A program made the translations under genes and the position numbers. Under the pieces are notes generated by a model. That model was given only the letters and a program-made list of their open reading frames with translations, did not search any database and had not been told where the DNA came from. A stretch of 64,000 nucleotides of DNA from Nicoliella spurrieriana. Lineage in GTDB: Bacteria; Bacillota; Bacilli; Lactobacillales; Lactobacillaceae. Position 1 is the stretch's first letter. Every line of letters begins with the position of its first letter. The stretch covers positions 1,578,172-1,642,171 of the forward strand of contig NZ_CP093361.1 in assembly GCF_023380205.1 (NCBI RefSeq), written 5' to 3'. Shown piece by piece: positions 58,597 to 64,000 of this stretch.

Positions 58597-60420
58597 TTAT
58601 TCAGCTTTTAAATCGTTGCCGGTGAATTGAGAATTATATAGATCAGCATAAAAACCGTGTTGGGCCAACAACTGATTGTGGGTCCCCGTTTCAATAATGT
58701 GGCCATGATTCATAACCACGATCTTATCGGAGTTTTGAATCGTAGAAAGTCGATGGGCCACCACAAAGCTGGTCCGGCCCTTGATCAACCGGTCCATTGC
58801 ATGTTGAATCAACATTTCGGTCCTGGTATCGACCGAACTAGTGGCTTCATCCAAAATCAAGATTTCTGGATTGGCAATAAAGGCCCTGGCAATCGTTAAT
58901 AACTGCCGCTGCCCCTGCGAAATATTAGATGCACTTTCGTTCAAGACCGTATCGTAGCCATCCGGTAACTTGCGGATAAATTCGTCAGCATGGGCCTCCC
59001 GGGCAGCCGCATAGACGTCGTCATCACTAGCCGCTGCGTTTCCGTACTTAATATTATCAAAAATCGTTCCGGTGAATAGCCAAGTATCCTGCAAGACCAT
59101 TGCGATATGGGAACGTAGATCTGGGCGCGTCATGTGTTGCGTCTCGAGTCCATCCAAGCGAATCGAGCCACCATCAACATCATAGAAGCGTTCCAATAGG
59201 TTAATGATCGTCGTCTTTCCAGCTCCAGTGGGCCCAACAATCGCAATGCTCGACCCCCGGGGAACGTCTAGGCTAAAGTTTTCAATCAACAGTGTCTTTG
59301 AATCATAACTAAAGTCAACGTTGTTGAATTGAATTTTGTCACCATTGTCCACCTTGCGTTGTTCCTTGGTATCGGAAGGCGTCATTTCAGGCTCATCTAA
59401 CACCTCAAAGATTCGTTCCGCAGAAGCAATTGTAGATTGAATCGTATTGGTAATATTGGCGAGTGACGTAATTGGTTGTGAAAACATATCCGTATACTGC
59501 AGAAATGCCTGCACGTTCCCAATCGTCACCGTTCCGGAGATTACCTGCACCGCACCGATGATTGCAACGAACACGTAGTCTAAATTCTTAATGAAGTTCA
59601 TCATTGGAAACATAAAACTGGAAATAAATTGTGCCTTCCAAGCTGATTTGTAGTAAGCTTCATTTTGCTTTTCGAACTGGTCAATCACTTCTTGTTCCCG
59701 ATTAAAGGTCTTCACCACGTTATGCCCACCAAAGTTTTCCTCAACTTGGCCGTTCACTTGGCCCAGGTGCGCTTGTTGGGAACTAAAGTACCGTTGCGAC
59801 CGTGGTGCCAAAATTCCGACCGCAAGTAAACTCAACGGAACCGTAATTAACGCCCCCAGGGTCAATTGCCAGCTAATCGTTAGCATCATGACGATCACCC
59901 CGAAGAATAGGACGATACTATTAACTAGTTGACTTAAATTGGATTGCAGCATCGTTGAGATGTTATCCATATCGTTGACGGCGCGTGACATAATATCACC
60001 CTTGGAGTGTTGATCATAATAAGCCACCGGGAGCCGCTTCATTTTGGCCTTCAAGTCGCGTCGCATCTTATAAACGACCTTTTGGGAAATGGTGGTCATA
60101 ATTAACTGTTCACCAATGTTTAGGATTCCAGCAAGTGCAAATAAAATTGCGGTCAAAATTAAAATTTTAATCACCGCGCTAAAGTCAATTGCAATCAAGC
60201 CAGTATGGGTCCTTAGGCCCTTAGCGACCCCATTAAAGATAATCGTGGTCGCTTCACCTAACGTCTTTGGGGTAATGATATTCAAAGCTACCGCAAAAAA
60301 CACCATTATAAAAACACTAATGATGCTCATTCGCCATGGCTTGAGATAGCGAACTAACCGGAATGTTGAAGGCCAAAAGTTCCGGGCTTTTTGTACCTTC
60401 TTCATATTACTTCTCGGCAT
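58597..60420 (-). CDS. ABC exporter half-transporter with consensus ATPase site
   Basis: A 607-residue fusion of a six-helix membrane domain (residues about 35-330) and an ATPase domain. Walker A is GPTGAGKTT, the signature ISQGQRQ is a variant, Walker B LILDEATSSVD has the catalytic Glu, and the switch His is in VVAHRLST. It overlaps the preceding half-transporter gene. The pair resembles LmrCD/BmrCD-type heterodimeric exporters. The ATG at 60420 (MPRSNMKK) has GGGGGTG upstream. Confidence 0.92.
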   Translation of the reverse strand: MPRSNMKKVQKARNFWPSTFRLVRYLKPWRMSIISVFIMVFFAVALNIITPKTLGEATTIIFNGVAKGLRTHTGLIAIDFSAVIKILILTAILFALAGILNIGEQLIMTTISQKVVYKMRRDLKAKMKRLPVAYYDQHSKGDIMSRAVNDMDNISTMLQSNLSQLVNSIVLFFGVIVMMLTISWQLTLGALITVPLSLLAVGILAPRSQRYFSSQQAHLGQVNGQVEENFGGHNVVKTFNREQEVIDQFEKQNEAYYKSAWKAQFISSFMFPMMNFIKNLDYVFVAIIGAVQVISGTVTIGNVQAFLQYTDMFSQPITSLANITNTIQSTIASAERIFEVLDEPEMTPSDTKEQRKVDNGDKIQFNNVDFSYDSKTLLIENFSLDVPRGSSIAIVGPTGAGKTTIINLLERFYDVDGGSIRLDGLETQHMTRPDLRSHIAMVLQDTWLFTGTIFDNIKYGNAAASDDDVYAAAREAHADEFIRKLPDGYDTVLNESASNISQGQRQLLTIARAFIANPEILILDEATSSVDTRTEMLIQHAMDRLIKGRTSFVVAHRLSTIQNSDKIVVMNHGHIIETGTHNQLLAQHGFYADLYNSQFTGNDLKAE

Positions 60421-62149
60421 GTGAAGCACCCCCTGTTCTAATCTGCGAGTTAACAATGGATTGATAAGTCTCATTGTTGGCAAGTAGTTGTTGATGGGTT
60501 CCTTGCCCCACTACTTTTCCATCATCTAAAACAATAATTTCATCAGCATTGGCAATCGTTGAGACCCGTTGGGCAACGATTACGGAAATCGCCCGGCTAA
60601 TCTTAGGATCGGCATGCAAGTCCCCCCGCAACTTCGCGTCGGTCTTAAAGTCTAATGCTGAGAATGAATCATCAAATACATAGATCTGGGCATCCTTAAT
60701 GATGGTCCTGGCAATTGCTAGCCGTTGGCGTTGGCCACCCGAGAAGTTTTCACCATTTTGTTCCACCCGCGTATCCAATCCAGCTTCTGCTTTAATAAAG
60801 TCCGCTGCCTGAGCCACTTCTAGTGCGTGCCAAATTTGATCATCCGTTGCTTCCCGATTCCCGAATTGCATATTACTACGAACGGTTCCCGCAAATAATA
60901 CCGCTTTTTGCTGGGTAATCGAAACTAACTGATGCAACGAAAATTGTGACATTTTGGCAACGTCAACTCCATCAATTTTAATGGACCCCTGTTCAGGCTC
61001 AATCAACCGTGGAATTAAATTAACCAAGGTCGATTTTCCAGAACCAGTTCCACCAATGATGGCCAACGTTTGACCAGCGTGAACATTAAATGAGACATCG
61101 GATAGTGCACACTCTTCAGCGTGTTCATACCGGTAGCTAACGTCATTAAATGAGAGCGTCGATTCAGCTTGCTTTGCTGGCTGCACTGGTTGGTCAGAAT
61201 CCGTAATGGAATCCTCGTGGTCCAAGACCTCGTTGATTCTAGCAGCAGATGCCGATGCTCGTGGTAAGAAGACGAACATAAATGATAGCATCGTAAAACT
61301 AATTAAGATCTGGGTCGAATAGCTCATGAATGCGACCAGGTTCCCAACGGCAAAGCTATGGCTGGCGATTAATTGGCTCCCGAACCATACGATGCCAATA
61401 TTGGTAAAGTTTAAAATCACGGTCAAGAGCGGGAACATCATGGCGGTTAGTCGATACACCTTTAAACCAGTATTCATGTAATCACGATTATAATGGTCAA
61501 ATCGCTTTTGTTCATAATCATCACGATTAAAGGCCCGAATGACCCGAACACCGGTCAATCCTTCCCGAAACGTTAGATTCAAATCATCAGTCTTGGTTTG
61601 AATGCTTTTAAACAACGGAATCGAGCGGCCCATTATCAGATAAATAATGGCCACTAAAATCACCAATGAGAGCACAAAAATTAGGGTTAATTTCGGACTC
61701 ATGGTAAATGCTAACACGATTGCAGTCACTAACATGATTGGTGACATAATCATCATCCTCAGCATGTTGACCATCACATTTTGGATTTGAACAACGTCGT
61801 TAGTGGCCCGGGTAATTAATGAAGAATCACCAAACTTACTTAAATCCTGTTCAGAAAAGTAAATTACCTTCCGATAAATTGCAGACCGAATTTTTTTACC
61901 CATCAACTGGGACTGGGTCGCTGCAAAATAAATATTTCCACCCGCCGCAATTACGGACAAGATGGAAAGAATAAACATCAAGACCCCCTGGCCAATGATG
62001 TAATTAATATCATGCTTTGCAATCCCCTGGTTAATAATCCCAGCGGTCAAAGTCGGTAAGTATAAGAAGGTAATCACTTGCACGATCATAAATAAGACGG
62101 CCCCTAGTGCCGCCCACTTGTTTAAAAACCGTTTTACAAGTTTTATCAT
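60407..62149 (-). CDS. ABC exporter half-transporter with degenerate ATPase site
   Basis: A 580-residue half-transporter. Membrane domain at residues about 15-310; ATPase domain with Walker A GGTGSGKST and a canonical signature FSGGQRQR. Walker B is VFDDSFSALD, so the catalytic Glu is Asp, and the switch His is Gln (VIVAQRVST). This is the expected degenerate partner of the downstream gene in an LmrC/LmrD-like pair. Substrate unknown. The ATG at 62149 follows GGTG. Confidence 0.92.
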   Translation of the reverse strand: MIKLVKRFLNKWAALGAVLFMIVQVITFLYLPTLTAGIINQGIAKHDINYIIGQGVLMFILSILSVIAAGGNIYFAATQSQLMGKKIRSAIYRKVIYFSEQDLSKFGDSSLITRATNDVVQIQNVMVNMLRMMIMSPIMLVTAIVLAFTMSPKLTLIFVLSLVILVAIIYLIMGRSIPLFKSIQTKTDDLNLTFREGLTGVRVIRAFNRDDYEQKRFDHYNRDYMNTGLKVYRLTAMMFPLLTVILNFTNIGIVWFGSQLIASHSFAVGNLVAFMSYSTQILISFTMLSFMFVFLPRASASAARINEVLDHEDSITDSDQPVQPAKQAESTLSFNDVSYRYEHAEECALSDVSFNVHAGQTLAIIGGTGSGKSTLVNLIPRLIEPEQGSIKIDGVDVAKMSQFSLHQLVSITQQKAVLFAGTVRSNMQFGNREATDDQIWHALEVAQAADFIKAEAGLDTRVEQNGENFSGGQRQRLAIARTIIKDAQIYVFDDSFSALDFKTDAKLRGDLHADPKISRAISVIVAQRVSTIANADEIIVLDDGKVVGQGTHQQLLANNETYQSIVNSQIRTGGASHAEK

Positions 62150-62240
62150 TCATTTCACCACTTTCTAATTCAAAATAAATCTAAACACTAAGAAATTATT
62201 ATAGTAGTTTTACTTTAAAAAACAAAGCAAAACGACAAAA

Positions 62241-62273
62241 TAAGCCGCTGCACATAATATGCAACGACTTATC
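62241..62273 (-). terminator. Terminator of tRNA-Gln
   Basis: Minus strand AAGTCGTTGCAT, 5-base loop, GTGCAGCGGCTT (with G-U pairs) followed by a TTTTG-rich tail. Confidence 0.7.
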
Positions 62274-62279
62274 ATTCGA

Positions 62280-62351
62280 TTGGGTATACTGGGTTCGAAC
62301 CAGTAAATTAAGGATTCAGAGTCCTCTGCCTTACCGTTTGGCGAATACCCA
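62280..62351 (-). tRNA. tRNA-Gln (anticodon CUG)
   Basis: A 72-base cloverleaf: acceptor TGGGTAT/ATACCCA, D arm GCC...GGC, anticodon arm GAGGA-CTCTGAA-TCCTT with anticodon CTG, T arm ACTGG-TTCGAAC-CCAGT, discriminator A. The sequence pattern follows tRNA-Gln, and CUG reads CAG. CCA is not encoded. Confidence 0.93.
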
Positions 62352-62368
62352 AAAATTACTACCTAACT

Positions 62369-62397
62369 ATGATAACCGTTTTTAAAAAAGTTGTCAA
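62369..62397 (-). promoter_or_regulatory. Promoter of tRNA-Gln
   Basis: Minus strand TTGACA (62397-62392), a 17-base spacer, TATCAT (62374-62369). Confidence 0.85.
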
Positions 62398-62430
62398 TCC
62401 AAAATCAGCTGCTTTAAACAGGATTGACAA
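62391..62430. repeat. Inverted repeat carrying both tRNA -35 boxes
   Basis: TTGTCAATCC (62391-62400) and GGATTGACAA (62421-62430) are perfect 10-base inverted arms around a 20-base centre. Each arm contains the -35 hexamer of one of the two divergent tRNA promoters. Confidence 0.8.
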
Positions 62431-62452
62431 CCCATTGAGTTTAAACTATACT
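62424..62452 (+). promoter_or_regulatory. Promoter of tRNA-Glu
   Basis: TTGACA (62424-62429), a 17-base spacer, TATACT (62447-62452). Confidence 0.88.
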
Positions 62453-62471
62453 GTTTTATATGCTAGTTTTT

Positions 62472-62545
62472 TGCCCGCTGGTCAAACTGGTTTAAGACGT
62501 CGCCCTCTCAAGGCGGAGCTACGGGTTCGATCCCCGTGCGGGCGA
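62472..62545 (+). tRNA. tRNA-Glu (anticodon CUC)
   Basis: A 74-base cloverleaf: acceptor TGCCCGC/GCGGGCG, D arm GTC...GAC, anticodon arm TCGCC-CTCTCAA-GGCGG with anticodon CTC, T arm ACGGG-TTCGATC-CCCGT, discriminator A. The body follows the tRNA-Glu pattern. The first pair is U1-G72, where G1-C72 is usual. CCA is not encoded. Confidence 0.92.
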
Positions 62546-62551
62546 TCATAT

Positions 62552-62583
62552 ATCCACTGCACTTCGGTGTAGTGGATTTTTTG
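62552..62583 (+). terminator. Terminator of tRNA-Glu
   Basis: ATCCACTGCA, CTTCGG loop region, TGTAGTGGAT followed by TTTTTT. Confidence 0.9.
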
Positions 62584-62621
62584 CTTTTTATTGTAATTTT
62601 ATTAAATCACCCTAGATTGAA

Positions 62622-62650
62622 TTGACATTTATGCTTAAAACCAATATTCT
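62622..62650 (+). promoter_or_regulatory. Promoter of the small lipoprotein gene
   Basis: TTGACA (62622-62627), a 17-base spacer, TATTCT (62645-62650), followed by a 41-base leader. Confidence 0.75.
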
Positions 62651-62691
62651 GAGTTTTAAATAACATTCGCTCACCGAGGGAGACATTCAAA

Positions 62692-63162
62692 ATGAAGAAA
62701 GCATTGATCTTGGGGATTAGCTCATTAACGATTTTACTAGCGGCGTGTGGTAACTCAAATTCTAGTAAAAAAGCGGCTCAACAACCCAAGTACTCACAAA
62801 TTGATACGACTAGATACAAACCCATTAATCAGCAAATTTCAGTTAAAAAACTATTAGCCTTAAAACCAAATAATACTAAATATTTCCATCACGAATATTC
62901 CATCAAGGGCGAGATCGTTAAAATTGGTAAGAAGTTCCAAGGGAGTGCCACCTATGTAATTAAGGACCCTAAGACCGATTTAACCTACGCATCGGTCACT
63001 AGTGGGACCAAGACTTTTAAGGGCTTCAAGGTCGGTGATAAGGCGACCTTTGCAATCAATGGGCTGACCAGAATTGCTAAAAACAATAATCTAAACGGAC
63101 TAACGACCGAGGATAACCCTAGTCGACTCAGTACCGTTACCAATTTAATTGGTAAATATTAA
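62692..63162 (+). CDS. Small lipoprotein, function unknown
   Basis: A 156-residue protein with a lipoprotein signal (LLAACG; lipidated Cys at about residue 19) followed by a Ser/Asn/Lys-rich spacer, so it is anchored outside the membrane. The remaining 110 residues look beta-rich (FHHEYSIKGEIVKIGKKF, GFKVGDKATFAINGL), compatible with an OB-like fold, which is inference. I do not recognise a family. It stands alone with its own promoter and a shared terminator. The ATG at 62692 follows GAGGGAG. Confidence 0.85.
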   Translation: MKKALILGISSLTILLAACGNSNSSKKAAQQPKYSQIDTTRYKPINQQISVKKLLALKPNNTKYFHHEYSIKGEIVKIGKKFQGSATYVIKDPKTDLTYASVTSGTKTFKGFKVGDKATFAINGLTRIAKNNNLNGLTTEDNPSRLSTVTNLIGKY

Positions 63163-63187
63163 AAGACGTGCAGAGCACGTCTTTTTT
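63161..63187. terminator. Bidirectional terminator
   Basis: AAAAGACGTGC-AGA-GCACGTCTTTTTT. A symmetrical stem with A and T flanks between convergent genes. Confidence 0.88.
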
Positions 63188-63878
63188 AGTAGCTGATGGC
63201 CAAGTAACCAGCAGCTTTCCACATTTTGAGGAGCTGTTTTTTATCGATAATGTTTACTTGCCCAGTAATAGGATTAATATAAAAGAAGCGTTTTTTACTG
63301 AAGCCGGTCAAAACAATCGCAAATGCATTTTGTTCACTTAGGTTTTTGACCCACATCATGACCGGACGCTCACGCCGTAATTGATTCCTGATGCGTCGTA
63401 ATTTTTTATTCGATAGGTTCTTGAACGAACCCACATGTTCAACAAAGATCGTAAAAAAATCAGCGGGCATCGGAAACCCATTTGTATTATCGCTAAGTAG
63501 CGTCCTCAAGCGTGTTAATGGCAGTTCATTTCCCACATACTCTAGCATCATCAATGCTGAAGTAACGTAGCTTCCCTGCAGATCATCAGTCCGTTGTTTT
63601 TCGGCATTCACAGCTAAGCGTCGGTAGTTATCCCGAACGCCCTTTAATGGCAACCAGCCGCTCACTGGATCATTATTAAAAAAGTACCAGGCATGTTTAT
63701 TAAAATAACCGAATCTGGTCACCATAAATTCGCCCCTGGCAACCTGCTTGGGAATTTTAATTTTACGGACTTTAACTTGGTGTTCTAATTCGGGAACGAA
63801 CCAGTATGCCCTTGGTGAACGCTTGAGCTTAACGTAAAAAGCATGCGTCTTTTCACTGGCAATCGTTGTCGATTTCAC
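63186..63878 (-). CDS. C39-peptidase-like protein without recognisable catalytic residues
   Basis: A 230-residue protein. The C-terminal 130 residues resemble the papain-like peptidase C39 fold of secreted or cytoplasmic lactobacillar proteins. The segment where the nucleophile Cys is expected reads LQGSYVTSALMMLEYVGN with no Cys, and the His region reads QNAFAIVLTGFSKKRFFYINP without a His. The N-terminal part has aromatic-rich beta strands that may be SH3-like. No signal peptide is visible. The start is a GTG at 63878 after GGGGTG; a TATAAT at about 63922-63917 is a plausible -10. Role unknown. Confidence 0.7.
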   Translation of the reverse strand: MKSTTIASEKTHAFYVKLKRSPRAYWFVPELEHQVKVRKIKIPKQVARGEFMVTRFGYFNKHAWYFFNNDPVSGWLPLKGVRDNYRRLAVNAEKQRTDDLQGSYVTSALMMLEYVGNELPLTRLRTLLSDNTNGFPMPADFFTIFVEHVGSFKNLSNKKLRRIRNQLRRERPVMMWVKNLSEQNAFAIVLTGFSKKRFFYINPITGQVNIIDKKQLLKMWKAAGYLAISY

Positions 63879-64000
63879 TTATTTCACCCCATTAAAATTT
63901 CGATGCTAATGTTCCTATTATATCTCAAATCAAAATTCAAATGGTAGCTTTTGCTTTTTACTAATAAAAGCTTATCATTTTGATATTTTAGTCAATTATG

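Noticed and set aside
62280-62545. tRNA genes as an integration site of a mobile element
   Set aside because: No integrase, direct repeat of a tRNA end, or shift in composition is visible nearby.

Overview
The window reads as an ordinary, gene-dense chromosomal segment of a low-GC Firmicute in the family Lactobacillaceae. The evidence is the gene order (prfA-prmC-ywlC-glyA-upp-atpBEFHAGDC; mreBCD-minCD; pgsA-cinA-recA-rny-ymdB-mutS), methionine-transport genes under a T-box, a MurT/GatD pair, LmrCD-like half-transporters, and many TTG/GTG starts behind strong GGAGG sites. I cannot fix the species. I saw no insertion sequence, prophage, CRISPR array or toxin-antitoxin pair. Almost everything is on the minus strand; the plus-strand genes lie at about 25.6-29.5 kb, 54.5-56.6 kb and 62.5-63.2 kb.

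Layout, left to right. 1-10 kb: mutS (cut by the window edge), ymdB, rny, recA, a stand-alone CinA C-terminal domain, pgsA, a RodZ-like protein and an M16 peptidase pair. 10-12.8 kb: a polar amino-acid ABC transporter behind a T-box leader with two successive antiterminator/terminator modules. 12.8-16.8 kb: minD, minC, mreD, mreC, mreB. 16.9-25.4 kb: folC, valS with its own T-box, thiI, a cysteine desulfurase and ezrA. 25.6-29.5 kb (plus): free-methionine sulfoxide reductase, rpsD with a leader, a YueI-like protein, rarA, a small membrane protein and a universal stress protein. 29.7-37.6 kb: an XRE-TPR regulator, tag, ddl, a GntR-controlled ABC operon with a visible operator, and metNIQ behind a Met-specific T-box. 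37.6-42.1 kb: rodA, DUF2969, yidD, a second MreB (mbl), murA and DUF1146. 42.2-48.6 kb: the complete F1Fo ATP synthase operon. 48.9-54.4 kb: upp, glyA, ywlC, prmC, prfA, tdk. 54.5-56.6 kb (plus): murT-gatD. 56.6-62.1 kb: a serine hydrolase, a VOC protein and a heterodimeric ABC exporter. 62.3-64 kb: divergent tRNA-Gln(CUG) and tRNA-Glu(CUC), a small lipoprotein, and a C39-like protein without the expected catalytic residues.

Many of the genes serve growth and division: cell shape (mreBCD, mbl, rodA, rodZ), division-site choice (minCD, ezrA), envelope precursors (murA, ddl, murT-gatD, pgsA), energy (atp), translation (valS, rpsD, prfA, prmC, tRNAs), and DNA repair (mutS, recA, tag, rarA).

The observation most worth checking is in rny. 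The ribonuclease Y homologue keeps its membrane anchor, coiled coil and KH domain, but several metal-binding positions of its HD domain are replaced (R339, E369, D406-D407, E426, judged against the family pattern from memory). It may be a catalytically altered or dead RNase Y. Next come the partially duplicated T-box, the mirrored tRNA promoters, and several palindromic candidate operators. I found no convincing new multi-gene system.
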